A stretch of DNA of 55,825 nucleotides, from the NCBI GenBank assembly GCA_036268995.1, contig DATATB010000037.1, positions 1-55,825 of the forward strand. Reading direction: 5' to 3'. Of the stretch, positions 29,061 through 37,542 are shown piece after piece. The notes beneath the pieces were generated by a model that was not told the DNA's origin, did not search any database, and saw only the letters and a list, made by a program, of their open reading frames with translations. Source of the stretch: DATATB01 sp036268995. Its GTDB lineage: Bacteria > Planctomycetota > Planctomycetia > Pirellulales > PNKZ01. Position 1 is the stretch's first letter. Every line of letters starts with the position of its first letter. A program made the translations under genes and the position numbers.

Positions 29061-30370
29061 GTTGGCGGCGGACTTGATGCCGACAGAGCGACCTCGCCTG
29101 CCGCGGTGTTGCACGCCGGCATGCGCTGGCCGCGGCAGGTCGCATCCAGCGTCGACCAGAGTGTCGCCCGATTGTTTGCGACGGACAATTGCCCATCGAT
29201 TAAGGCTAGATAGCGCGCGCGAAGTTCCGGCCAGTCGTCAAGTTGGCGCAAGGCCTGCTCGAGCACGCCGGGAAAAGCATCGGGATCCATATTAGTCCAC
29301 ACCACACCGATGCCATGCTCGCGGGCAAACTGCACCGGCATGCAATCGTCGGGGCCATGGATGATGATCGGACGCGCCGCGGGAAGAAACATTCGCAGCT
29401 TGGAGGGATTCGAGGTTCGTCGCAGCACTTCGTCGGGATACCAAAAGGTCAAGTAGTTGACGTGACACGCGGCCAGCGCGCGGATCGCGTCGCTTTCGGA
29501 CAGTCGGGGGAGAAAGTGCCCGGCGCCCGGCGGCAACAGCGAGCGGACTTCTCGCGGCGTGCGATGATACAGGGCCCGCTGTCCATCGAGCCATGATAAA
29601 GTCAACTCCTTAAACAGGCCTTGGCGTTGGGCGCATTGCAAGCCCTGGCCAAATGCCAGCAGCGAATCGTCCAGATTGCACCAGCTTCCGCTGATTCCCA
29701 ATCGCAAATGCTGATCCAGCGCTGCCGGCGGCGAATCGGTCAGCGGCGCGGTGGGCGCAGGCGGCAGGACAATCGAGTCGCGGCCAAACCGGACCCGGAT
29801 GTAGTCGCGCATCTGGGCGCTCACCGTGTCAATGCTTGTCGCACGCTGGAGCAGGCGCGGCCATGCACGGTCCACCGCTCGGGCCAGAACGTGAGGCCAG
29901 CAAGAATTGATGTGGGCGGACGATTCGGGATCGTCGTGGATCGTCAAATGCAACGGCACGTCGACGCGCTCCAACAGGCGATCCAGCACGACGATTTGGT
30001 TGGCTGTCGCGACGCCCCAAAGTGCCTCGGGAGATAGTTTACGCAAAATGTCTGCTAACTGGTCGGCGGCCTGTTGAACGCGCCGATCGTAAACCGCTGC
30101 TTCGGCAACCCGGTACAGCCCCATCCGAAAGGCGATCGAATTGGCCGCACGAAATGTCCCAAATGGTTGGAAAGTCCACGCCACAGCCTCGAATCGAAAT
30201 GCTTGTGTCGTGATCGGTTGCTCGCCATCCGTCAGCCAGGTGATGTCGGCGGCGTGCGCATCATCGATCAACGTTCGGAGGAGGATGTTGCTAGCGCAAT
30301 CCGCCCAGGGCAGCGTGATGAGAATGCGGCGAGAGTCCGAAGGCATCGTGGCTTGTGTGTTTAAACCCAT
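29057..30370 (-). CDS. Glycosyltransferase-like protein, divergent GT-B
   Basis: 437-residue protein of probable GT-B fold. SRRILITLPWADCASN begins the first Rossmann-like domain; HLTIHDDPESSAHI and TSIDTVSAQMRDYIRVRFG are typical of the end of the N-domain; LRLGISGSWCNLDDSLLAFGQGL opens the second. The donor site would be around FWYPDEVLRRTSNPSKLRMFLPAARPIIIH, which lacks the plain GT4 E-x7-E pair. The open frame starts at 30661 inside the previous gene; ATG 30370 lies 10 bases after that gene's stop and is preferred (30346 is possible). A transferase function is inferred from weak motifs and context. Confidence 0.6.
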   Translation of the reverse strand: MGLNTQATMPSDSRRILITLPWADCASNILLRTLIDDAHAADITWLTDGEQPITTQAFRFEAVAWTFQPFGTFRAANSIAFRMGLYRVAEAAVYDRRVQQAADQLADILRKLSPEALWGVATANQIVVLDRLLERVDVPLHLTIHDDPESSAHINSCWPHVLARAVDRAWPRLLQRATSIDTVSAQMRDYIRVRFGRDSIVLPPAPTAPLTDSPPAALDQHLRLGISGSWCNLDDSLLAFGQGLQCAQRQGLFKELTLSWLDGQRALYHRTPREVRSLLPPGAGHFLPRLSESDAIRALAACHVNYLTFWYPDEVLRRTSNPSKLRMFLPAARPIIIHGPDDCMPVQFAREHGIGVVWTNMDPDAFPGVLEQALRQLDDWPELRARYLALIDGQLSVANNRATLWSTLDATCRGQRMPACNTAAGEVALSASSPPPT

Positions 30371-30380
30371 CGGGTTGACT

Positions 30381-31475
30381 TTAGCACCCGGCCGGTGAAA
30401 GTGGTGGGCCGCTCGACAGGCTGCGCGCAATGCGCTGGCCCGCGGACCCATCGCCCAGCGGTTGTTGCCATCCACGGCGTGCGGCAATTTGCCGGCGGCA
30501 TCCCATGACGATCTGCTCGGGATCGCTGCCGGCCAGCACGTTGGCTCCGACTTCGAGCGTTTCGGGCCGTTCGGTGTTGTCGCGCAGCGTGACGCATGGA
30601 ACGCCCAGGATGCACGCTTCCTCCTGCACGCCGCCGCTATCGGTGAGCACCAGCCGGGCATGCGCTTCGAGCATGAGGAAATCGAGAAAACTCACCGGCT
30701 CGCAGATGCCCAACCCCTTGCCATCGAAGCCGAACGTATCGAGCATTTTGCGCGAGCGCGGGTGCATCGGATAGACCAGCGGCAACCCGATTTCGGCCGA
30801 TGCTTTGCGCAATCCGTCCAGAATGGCCGCAAAACGCTGGGCATGATCGACGTTTTCCGGCCGGTGGATCGTGGCCAGCAAGTACTCGCCACTGGCAAGC
30901 CGCATCCGCTGGAGGACGTCGCTACGGCTTTGGGCGATGGCCAGGTTTTGCCGCACCGCATCGACGATCGTGTTGCCCGTGACGAGAATCCGGCTGTCGG
31001 GAATGCCCTCGCGCCGCAAGTTGTCGGCCGCGACCGGTGTGGGCGCAAACAGCCAATCGCTGAGCCGATCGACGAGCATGCGATTCAGTTCTTCGGGCAT
31101 GCGTCGGTCGTAGCTGCGTAGGCCGGCCTCGACGTGCCCGACCGGAATGCCGAGCTTGGCGGCTGCCAACGCACCGGCGAGCGTCGAGTTCGTGTCTCCC
31201 TGGACCACGACGGCGTCGGGGCGGTCGGCCAGCAGCACTTCCTCCATGCCCGCCAACATCTGGCCGGTTTGCCGGCCGTGCGGCCCTGAGCCGACGTGCA
31301 GATTGTATTTGGGCGCCGGCAGCTCGAGTTGCTCGAAGAACACTCGGTCCATACTGTGCGAGTAGTGCTGGCCGCTATGCAGAATAAAGAAGGGAATGCC
31401 GCCTTGTTCACAGGCTCGCATCACCGGGCTGAGCTTGATGAGTTCCGGTCGCGTGCCTACGACGATGGCTAGCAT
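30381..31475 (-). CDS. wecB: UDP-N-acetylglucosamine 2-epimerase (non-hydrolysing)
   Basis: Interconverts UDP-GlcNAc and UDP-ManNAc in the cytoplasm. The 364-residue length is normal. Family motifs are all present: IVVGTRPELIKLSPV at 4-18, VVQGDTNSTLAGALAA with Asp94, PVGHVEAGLRSYDRRMPEELNRMLVDRLSD at 111-140 with the catalytic acidic residues, TGNTIVDAV, and LTDSGGVQEEACILGVPCVTLRDNTERPET near the UDP site. The start ATG overlaps the end of the upstream epimerase gene by 7 bases. No UDP-ManNAc dehydrogenase is found in the window, so ManNAc itself, or a product of genes elsewhere, may be used. Confidence 0.92.
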   Translation of the reverse strand: MLAIVVGTRPELIKLSPVMRACEQGGIPFFILHSGQHYSHSMDRVFFEQLELPAPKYNLHVGSGPHGRQTGQMLAGMEEVLLADRPDAVVVQGDTNSTLAGALAAAKLGIPVGHVEAGLRSYDRRMPEELNRMLVDRLSDWLFAPTPVAADNLRREGIPDSRILVTGNTIVDAVRQNLAIAQSRSDVLQRMRLASGEYLLATIHRPENVDHAQRFAAILDGLRKASAEIGLPLVYPMHPRSRKMLDTFGFDGKGLGICEPVSFLDFLMLEAHARLVLTDSGGVQEEACILGVPCVTLRDNTERPETLEVGANVLAGSDPEQIVMGCRRQIAARRGWQQPLGDGSAGQRIARSLSSGPPLSPAGC

Positions 31476-32560
31476 TTGCTATCCGCGGCGGCATGCAGCT
31501 CGCTGAAAATGTCGTCCAGCGATTTGGTGATGTTCCACTCCGGATAGTGGGCCCGCGCCTTGGCCAGGTCGCTGATATAGCAGATGTGGTCGCCTTCGCG
31601 GTTCTGGTCGAGATACTCGAATTGCATGGGCCTGCCGCTGACGGCGGCCGCGCGATCGAAGGCTTCGAGAATCGAGCAACTGTTGGCCCGTCCGCCGCCC
31701 AAGTTATAAACCTCGCCGGAGCGTGGTTGGTTGTAGAAGCAGTGGATGAACCGCACGACGTCAAAGGAATGTATATTGTCGCGGACCTGTTTTCCCTTGT
31801 AGCCGTATACGCGGTACATGCGGCCGGCGACGTTGCACTTGACGAGATAGCTAAGGAAACCGTGCAGTTCGACACCACTATGATTGGGGCCCGTGAGGCA
31901 GCCGCCGCGCAGGCAGCAGGTGCGCATTCCGAAGTACCGGCCATACTCCTGCACGAGCACGTCGGCCGCCACCTTCGAAGCTCCGAACAGGCTGTGCTTG
32001 CTTTGGTCGATGGACATGGTCTCGTCAATGCCGCCGCCCGACGCCGCGCCGGCATAATCCCAGCGCGTGGGCAGTTCGACCAATGGAATCTGATTCGGCC
32101 GGTCGCCATAGACCTTGTTCGTGCTCATGTGAACGAACACGGCTTCGGGAGCCGCCTGACGCGTGGCTTCCAGCAGGTTGAGCGTGCCGACCGCATTGGT
32201 GTCGAAATCGTCAAACGGGCGCGAAGCGGCCAGATCGTGGCTGGGCTGGGCCGCGGTGTGCACGATCAATGCCGGCCGAAGCTCCTGCATACATCGCAGC
32301 ATGCCGCCGCGATCGCGGATATCGAGTTCGCGATGCTGGAAACGAGCATACTTTTCGGACAGCCGTCGCTGGTTCCAACGCGTGTCGCCGGCCGGACCGA
32401 AAAAGTCTGCCCGCTGGTTGTTGTCGATGCCGTGTACGTCCCAGCCCAGCTCGCAAAAGTGCGCGACGACTTCCGATCCGATCAGCCCGCTCGAGCCGGT
32501 GACTAACAATTGCAAGGGCGGTTGTGACATGGCTCGGGAAGTGGGACTCGGAAAGCTCAT
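31469..32560 (-). CDS. Extended SDR NAD-dependent epimerase, CDP-paratose 2-epimerase-like
   Basis: 363-residue nucleotide-sugar epimerase/dehydratase. Rossmann motif TGSSGLIGSEVV at 21-32, TNAVGTLNLLEATRQ, and STNKVYGDRPNQ at 146-157, which resembles CDP-tyvelose (paratose) 2-epimerases. The usual catalytic YxxxK is LFGASKVAAD here, with Phe192 in place of Tyr and Lys196 kept. GKQVRDNIHSFDVVRFI and GEVYNLGGG complete the substrate domain. The ATG at 32560 overlaps the stop of the preceding gene (ATGA); an ATG at 32530 is the alternative. The Phe may be normal for this subfamily or may mean a changed reaction, so the substrate is left open. Confidence 0.8.
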   Translation of the reverse strand: MSFPSPTSRAMSQPPLQLLVTGSSGLIGSEVVAHFCELGWDVHGIDNNQRADFFGPAGDTRWNQRRLSEKYARFQHRELDIRDRGGMLRCMQELRPALIVHTAAQPSHDLAASRPFDDFDTNAVGTLNLLEATRQAAPEAVFVHMSTNKVYGDRPNQIPLVELPTRWDYAGAASGGGIDETMSIDQSKHSLFGASKVAADVLVQEYGRYFGMRTCCLRGGCLTGPNHSGVELHGFLSYLVKCNVAGRMYRVYGYKGKQVRDNIHSFDVVRFIHCFYNQPRSGEVYNLGGGRANSCSILEAFDRAAAVSGRPMQFEYLDQNREGDHICYISDLAKARAHYPEWNITKSLDDIFSELHAAADSKC

Positions 32561-33321
32561 TGCACCGGGTCGAGCGTTGGCGTCGCGTCGCGGCGCACGA
32601 ACAGAGCATCGGCCTGGAGCAATTCGCCCGTGCGCGATCGGAAACCGGGTTCAAGGTCGATTAGTGAAAATCCCAGGGCGTCGAACCGCTCGTACAGCGG
32701 GGCAAAAGTCGTGCTGCCGGCATAGAGCGGCCGGAACGAAACTTCGACCCAAACCAGCCGCGTGCGCGCCAGCGTGTCGTGCGCTCCATCCAGCACCAGG
32801 TGCTCGGCCCCTTGCACGTCGATTTTGAGCAAGTCGATGTTCGTTAACCTCGCTTGCTCGCTGATTGAGTCCAGGCGCCGCGTGGAACACTCGAAGGTCG
32901 CCGTCGGCGGGCACTCCATCATCGTGCCCCGCACCGCGTCAAGATCCCGAAGCATGGGAAGCATGGAAGATGTTGCTTCTTGCGCGTTGGTTTCGAACGA
33001 CACAACGCCCTCTCGGTCCGACACCGCACAGCAAAACACTTCGTATTGCGGCAGCGCGAAATGCCGGCGCAAACTCTCGGCCCGGTGCGGAATCGGCTCG
33101 ACCATCACACATTTTGTCAGCCCGCAATATTGCGAGACCACCCGGGCGAACCAGCCCTCGAAAGCGCCGACGTCGAGAAGCACGATGGGTCTTCCACGCT
33201 CCAGCCGCCGTGCCAGCGGCACCGGCAGACCGATCGAGTTGAATTCCACGTGCAACCGGCGGCACAGGAACTCCTTGATTCGGTCCTTCGAGCGGCGAAC
33301 AAACCGATCGCGTCGCGACAT
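32557..33321 (-). CDS. FkbM-family SAM-dependent methyltransferase
   Basis: 254-residue methyltransferase. SAM motif VLLDVGAFEGWFARVV at 47-62, VMVEPIPHRAESLRRHF, and the FkbM block IDLLKIDVQGAEHLVLDGAHDTL at about 162-184, followed by VWVEVSFRPLY. It is expected to O-methylate a sugar. It starts with ATG just after the GT2 gene (33325) and overlaps the next gene by 4 bases. The N-terminal 40 residues are Arg/Lys-rich and may contact membrane or acceptor. Confidence 0.84.
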   Translation of the reverse strand: MSRRDRFVRRSKDRIKEFLCRRLHVEFNSIGLPVPLARRLERGRPIVLLDVGAFEGWFARVVSQYCGLTKCVMVEPIPHRAESLRRHFALPQYEVFCCAVSDREGVVSFETNAQEATSSMLPMLRDLDAVRGTMMECPPTATFECSTRRLDSISEQARLTNIDLLKIDVQGAEHLVLDGAHDTLARTRLVWVEVSFRPLYAGSTTFAPLYERFDALGFSLIDLEPGFRSRTGELLQADALFVRRDATPTLDPVQ

Positions 33322-33324
33322 CGC

Positions 33325-34293
33325 TTAATGGTCCGAAGAACCAGGGCCGCTGGACGAGCCTGCTGTCGCCGTCGGCCGGCTGGCCACGAACAACGCAGCC
33401 AAGCGCCGATACCAGGAGATCAACCGCAGGCGGATGCGGCTCGGATGAAAGTGCAGCCGCTGACACACGCTAAAAGCTACGACGGAAATCAAGTGCATCG
33501 GGCGCATGTCGCCTTCAGCGCGCCGATACAAAACCCAATACCAGCCGCCATGCTGCCGGATGGCACGATCGTATTCGCGGGTGATGATGGGCCACTTGCC
33601 TTTGATCGAATCGGTTTCGGGCGTCATGAACCGCTTGACGACCAGGTCGTCCAGCGAATGGAATCGCGCACCGTGACGCGCAAATCGCAACCACAGCTCG
33701 AGCCAGGCCGCGTAGTGATATTTCGGATCGTAGGAACCCCAGCGCTCGAACAGACTGCGGCGCTGAAAGGCCGACTCGGGCGTAGGACACCACTGTGCCT
33801 GACGCTCCAACAAGCCTTGCAGCCCAAAGGAGCCCGGCTGCTGAGGATCACCGAACGGCTGCTGGTTGCCGTCGGCGTCCATGTGATAGAATTGGGCCTG
33901 CCCCGTAAGCACGTCGATCTCCGGGTGCGCCGCCATATACTCAGCCATGATGCGGAACGAGCCGGGAACAATCTCGTCGTCGTCGCTGAACAGCCGCAGC
34001 AGTTCGCCGCGTGCCCGCGCAATGCCCTTGTTCACGGCCTCGGATACGCCTTTGTCGGGCTCGGAGCACCACCACGCCAGGCGATGCGCGTAGCGATCGA
34101 TAACCTCGCGGGTATGATCTTGCGAACCGCCGTCAACGATCAGCACCTCGGTATTCGGGTAGTGCTCGTCGATCTCGGCGAACACGGTGGGCAGCACGCG
34201 CTCGAGATGTTTGCCGCGGTTTAACGTCGGGATGATCACCGATACAAGCGGCAGTTGAACCGTGGCATCGATGTTGTCGGCCCGTTCGCTCAT
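33325..34293 (-). CDS. Family 2 glycosyltransferase
   Basis: 322-residue GT-A glycosyltransferase. LVSVIIPTLNRGKHLERVL at 16-34, VLIVDGGSQDHTREVIDRY, KGVSEAVNKGIARARGELLRLFSDDDEIVPGS, where SDDDE is the metal/nucleotide site. The C-terminal 60 residues are basic. The open frame is much longer upstream (to 34935), but that part lies in the gmd gene; the ATG at 34291-34293 shares one base with the gmd stop (TAATG) and fits the family start. Probably adds one sugar of the repeat unit. Donor unknown; GDP-fucose is one candidate, since gmd is next door. Confidence 0.87.
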   Translation of the reverse strand: MSERADNIDATVQLPLVSVIIPTLNRGKHLERVLPTVFAEIDEHYPNTEVLIVDGGSQDHTREVIDRYAHRLAWWCSEPDKGVSEAVNKGIARARGELLRLFSDDDEIVPGSFRIMAEYMAAHPEIDVLTGQAQFYHMDADGNQQPFGDPQQPGSFGLQGLLERQAQWCPTPESAFQRRSLFERWGSYDPKYHYAAWLELWLRFARHGARFHSLDDLVVKRFMTPETDSIKGKWPIITREYDRAIRQHGGWYWVLYRRAEGDMRPMHLISVVAFSVCQRLHFHPSRIRLRLISWYRRLAALFVASRPTATAGSSSGPGSSDH

Positions 34294-35264
34294 TAGCGAG
34301 ACTCCGGGCAGGGGTAGAACTCGCGTTCGATCTCGACGACCATCTCGTCCAAAAGCTGTTCGAAAGTATAGTTCGGCTGCCAGCCGAGCAGGCGCCGGGC
34401 CTTGCTGGAATCGCCGCGCAGATGGCTGAGCTCGTAGGGTCGCACATAACGCTGAGCCGTCTGGACGTACTGCTGGTAATCGCCGAGGCCCACCTTCTCG
34501 AATACGTAGCGGCACAGCTCGCGAATGGTCACTTCGCGCCCGGTGGCCACGATGTAGTCGTCGGGCTCGTCGCGCGCGAGCATCAGCCACATGGATCTGA
34601 CAAAATCGGCGGCGTGTCCCCAATCGCGCGAGGCATCCAGGTTGCCCAGCAACAACCGCTCCTGCTTGCCGTGCTTGATATCCAGCGCGCCTTTGACGAC
34701 CTTGGCCGTTACGAAATTGAGGCCTCGCCGCGGCGATTCGTGATTGAACAAGATGCCGTTGACGGCAAACAGCTTTTTCGAGACGCGGTAAATCTGCGTC
34801 AGATGATAGGCATTGAGCTTGGCTGCCGCGTAGGGCGAGCAAGGAATCATGCGCGACTGCTCGGTGATCGGGTAGTCGGGCGTATTGCCAAAAATCTCGG
34901 ACGAAGCGGCATTGTAAAACCGCGCGTGCGGACAAAACTCCGACGTCGCTTCGAGCATGTTCAATGTGCCGATGGCAATCACGCTGCTGGTGTGAATCGG
35001 CTCGGTGAACGAGATCTGCACGTGTGACTGGGCCGCCAGATGGTAGATCTCATCCGGCTTGACCATGTTCATCACGCGGTAAATGCTGGCCAGGTCTAGC
35101 ACGTCGCCATATTCCAGCGTCAACTGGTCATAGATCGGCGTCAATCGCAGAGTTTGCGTCTGGGGCGTGCTGCGGCGTGGAATCATGCCAAACACTTCGT
35201 AGCCCTTGGAGAGCAGCAGCTCGGCAAGATACGAACCGTCCTGGCCCGCGATTCCAGTGATCAA
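34293..35264 (-). CDS. gmd: GDP-mannose 4,6-dehydratase
   Basis: Converts GDP-D-mannose to GDP-4-keto-6-deoxy-D-mannose, the precursor of GDP-L-fucose and related 6-deoxysugars such as perosamine. Seen from this start: TGIAGQDGSYLAELL at 3-17, HLAAQSHVQISFTEP, SSEIFGN at 121-127, SPYAAAKLNAYH with Tyr145 and Lys149, NHESPRRGLNFVTAK, and GNLDASRDWGHAADFV. The only standard start is the TTG at 35264 (TTGA overlap with the previous stop), but this cuts the first beta strand. An in-frame ATC at 35277-35279, with AGGAG 7 bases before it, would restore the family N-terminus MARKALITG. GDP-mannose must come from genes outside the window. Confidence 0.9.
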   Translation of the reverse strand: MITGIAGQDGSYLAELLLSKGYEVFGMIPRRSTPQTQTLRLTPIYDQLTLEYGDVLDLASIYRVMNMVKPDEIYHLAAQSHVQISFTEPIHTSSVIAIGTLNMLEATSEFCPHARFYNAASSEIFGNTPDYPITEQSRMIPCSPYAAAKLNAYHLTQIYRVSKKLFAVNGILFNHESPRRGLNFVTAKVVKGALDIKHGKQERLLLGNLDASRDWGHAADFVRSMWLMLARDEPDDYIVATGREVTIRELCRYVFEKVGLGDYQQYVQTAQRYVRPYELSHLRGDSSKARRLLGWQPNYTFEQLLDEMVVEIEREFYPCPESR

Positions 35265-36229
35265 GGCTTTGCGTGCGATGGCTGTGCTCCTGCCTCGGGA
35301 CGTGATTGAAGCGATTCATAATAATCGATGGTTGCGCGGATGCCACGCCGGAGATCGGTGAACCGAAACTCGGGAAACACCGCGCGAAAACGCGCATCAT
35401 CCATGATCTTGCAGGGCGCTCCGTCCGGCTTGCTGGTGTCCCATTCGATACGACAGTCGAAATCGTACTCGGCCAGGATCAGTTCGATGATCTGGCGGAC
35501 ACCCCAGCCGCGATTCTGCGCGAAATTCAGCGGCTGATCGAAATGCGGCTCGTCCAGCCGACCAATCGCTTCGAGCAGCAAGCGGGCAAAATCGCCGGCA
35601 TACAGCCACTCGCGAATGGCAATGCCGGTGCCCCACAGTGTCAGGCTGGTTTCGCCGCTGGCTCGCGCGCGTACTGCGCGGCTGACTAAGGCATTGAGCG
35701 CATGGGCCTTGTTGGGATCAGTCGAATCGTACGGCCCGTACATGTTCGGCACGAGAAAATTCACGCTCCGCAGCCCGCGCTGCATGCGGTAGCAGTCGCT
35801 GAGCACCAGCAGCATGCGCCGCGTGCTGCCGTAGGCCACGACCGATGGATGGAGTTCACCGTCCCAGACAGAGTCTTCGCGGAACAGCGACAATTCCCCT
35901 GGAAAGGCGCAATTTGCCACCGGATTGATGATCGTCGCTTGCGGCGCAACCGTGGCGCAGGCCCGGTACATATTCAACAGCATCCGCATGTTCTGATCGA
36001 CGATGTCGGCCGCCTGTTCCGTCACATAATTCAGGCTGCCCACGGCTGCCGCACAATTGACGATGATCTTCGGCTGAATGTCGCGCAACTCGCGTTCGGT
36101 GCGCGCCGGGTCCTTGAGATCCCAGCCGTCGCGCCGCGAGCGGGCCACCAAGGGCACGCCCACGTCCGCGAAAACTTCGGCCACATTGCGGCCGACGAAT
36201 CCTGTTGCGCCTAATAAGAGAATTGACAT
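35261..36229 (-). CDS. SDR epimerase/reductase related to GDP-fucose synthase, altered active site
   Basis: 322-residue extended SDR. Rossmann motif LLGATGFVGRNVAEVF at 5-20, then CAAAVGSLNYVTEQAADIVDQN, which parallels the AALVGGI-type loop of GDP-fucose synthases, and NFLVPNMYGPYDSTDPNKAHALNALV, typical of that family. The catalytic Tyr133 is kept (AYGSTRRM), but the Lys four residues on is Arg137, and the usual Ser in SxCxYP is Ala (PVANCAFP). The internal ATG at 36229 is used because the Rossmann strand starts there. It may act on the GDP-4-keto sugar from the neighbouring gmd, but activity is uncertain. Confidence 0.75.
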   Translation of the reverse strand: MSILLLGATGFVGRNVAEVFADVGVPLVARSRRDGWDLKDPARTERELRDIQPKIIVNCAAAVGSLNYVTEQAADIVDQNMRMLLNMYRACATVAPQATIINPVANCAFPGELSLFREDSVWDGELHPSVVAYGSTRRMLLVLSDCYRMQRGLRSVNFLVPNMYGPYDSTDPNKAHALNALVSRAVRARASGETSLTLWGTGIAIREWLYAGDFARLLLEAIGRLDEPHFDQPLNFAQNRGWGVRQIIELILAEYDFDCRIEWDTSKPDGAPCKIMDDARFRAVFPEFRFTDLRRGIRATIDYYESLQSRPEAGAQPSHAKP

Positions 36230-36230
36230 T

Positions 36231-36587
36231 TCAGCTGCTGGACGTACGCGGTTGCGGCGGCTTTTTGAATCTCGACCGAGCCGTTGTGACGGTGGAAACG
36301 TAATCGTGTCCCCAACCGACAAATTGCCTCGAACGGTCGTCGATGATCAAGTTCGCGATCGGCTTTCCCATGAGAAGCTGGTCATAATTGAATCCGTGGT
36401 CATCAAGCCAGGCTTTGGTAACCCGATATTGGTCCCAGCCACGGCCGGTCCACAGAATCACGGTGTGGCCATCGGCCACGAGCTGGTTGACTGCCTCTAG
36501 CGCCCCGGGCAGTGGCAAGGCCAACGGGCGATCCGCCGGGCTCTCTTCCGTGCAGATCGTGCCGTCAATGTCGATCAGGATAACCAT
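36231..36587 (-). CDS. Small HAD-superfamily phosphatase
   Basis: 118-residue protein with HAD motifs in order: VILIDIDGTICTEE (Asp6 nucleophile, Asp8), HTVILWTGRGWDQ (motif II Thr), then LLMGKPIANLIIDDRS with the motif III Lys and the motif IV acidic pair. There is no cap domain. Small HAD proteins of this kind are frequent in capsule clusters, probably dephosphorylating a sugar-phosphate or lipid intermediate. Its start overlaps the ATP-grasp gene by 13 bases and it ends one base before the SDR gene, so it is tightly linked to them. The substrate is unknown. Confidence 0.8.
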   Translation of the reverse strand: MVILIDIDGTICTEESPADRPLALPLPGALEAVNQLVADGHTVILWTGRGWDQYRVTKAWLDDHGFNYDQLLMGKPIANLIIDDRSRQFVGWGHDYVSTVTTARSRFKKPPQPRTSSS

Positions 36588-37516
36588 TGGAAATAGTCCT
36601 TCCTCGCTCGAGTCATGCAGAGGCCCGACTTCCACACGATCGGCGAAGTCGGTAACGACCGGCCCAAGCGTTCGCGCAAAATCCAACGGGGCACGTCCAG
36701 CCCGGCTTCAATCGCACAGGTTACGCCGCTGCCAAAGCGGGGATTTACCTCTAACAAGTACGGGCCTTGCGCCGTATCCATGATCTGAATGTTCAGCGGC
36801 CCGTACCATCCCGGCAGTCCGGCCACGCGCTTGGCGAGTTCGAGTACGGGTGGGTTGTTGTGCGTTTCAGTGACCATGACTTCACCGCCAGAGACGATCC
36901 GGCGAATTCTCGAAACCGTTCCCAGAATCCGTCCGCCGCGATCGACAAATGCGTCAACGCTATATTCCGTGCCGGCAAGAAACTCCTGCACAATATAGTC
37001 ATCGGCCGAATGCTGGCTGGCCCAGAAACGATACTGTTCCTCATTCTGGAAGACCACATGGCCCCGCGACGACGAGCCGAAGCGCGGCTTCGCCAGCAGC
37101 GGCCATCGGACGCGGCCGGGCAGCGGCAATTCGTGGCTCCGAAATAGTTTGTCGGCCGCCAGCTTATCGTGCATGGCCTGGCACATTTCCACGCTACTGA
37201 CTACAGGCAACACACGGGATTCCAACTCGCCGCGGCATTGCGCTACGGAAATCGTCGCGCTGTCAATATTCGGAATCACGATGTCCACAGCATGTTCGGT
37301 GATCTGTCGCTGAAAAAACCCCTTAAAGTCTGGACCATTAAACGGCGGTCCCGCAATTGCCTGGGCCACGCCAGCGACTGCAATCGCGTGCCATGGAGAG
37401 GAGTCTTCCAGGGAAAACAAATCAAGCGTAACGCCTTCGACCGTCGCCGCTTGGCGAAACCGTTCGAGTAATCCGACCAACCGCGAGGCGCCAAGGAATA
37501 AGATACCGATACGCAT
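36575..37516 (-). CDS. ATP-grasp domain protein
   Basis: About 313 residues. The N-terminal domain begins RIGILFLGASRLVGLLERF; the ATP-grasp part has WPLLAKPRFGSSSRGHVVF, DYIVQEFLAGTEYSVDAFVD, and the metal-binding LLEVNPRFGSGVTCAIEAG near the C-terminus. ATP-grasp enzymes join a carboxylate to an amine or thiol through an acyl phosphate. Between an aminotransferase (37543) and a HAD phosphatase (36231), it may couple an amino acid or other acid to the amino sugar made by the aminotransferase. That is inference only. The ATG at 37516 is preferred to the one at 37549, since the first strand begins there. Confidence 0.82.
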   Translation of the reverse strand: MRIGILFLGASRLVGLLERFRQAATVEGVTLDLFSLEDSSPWHAIAVAGVAQAIAGPPFNGPDFKGFFQRQITEHAVDIVIPNIDSATISVAQCRGELESRVLPVVSSVEMCQAMHDKLAADKLFRSHELPLPGRVRWPLLAKPRFGSSSRGHVVFQNEEQYRFWASQHSADDYIVQEFLAGTEYSVDAFVDRGGRILGTVSRIRRIVSGGEVMVTETHNNPPVLELAKRVAGLPGWYGPLNIQIMDTAQGPYLLEVNPRFGSGVTCAIEAGLDVPRWILRERLGRSLPTSPIVWKSGLCMTRARKDYFQWLS

Positions 37517-37542
37517 TGCGCCACTCGACGCCTTGCCTGCGG

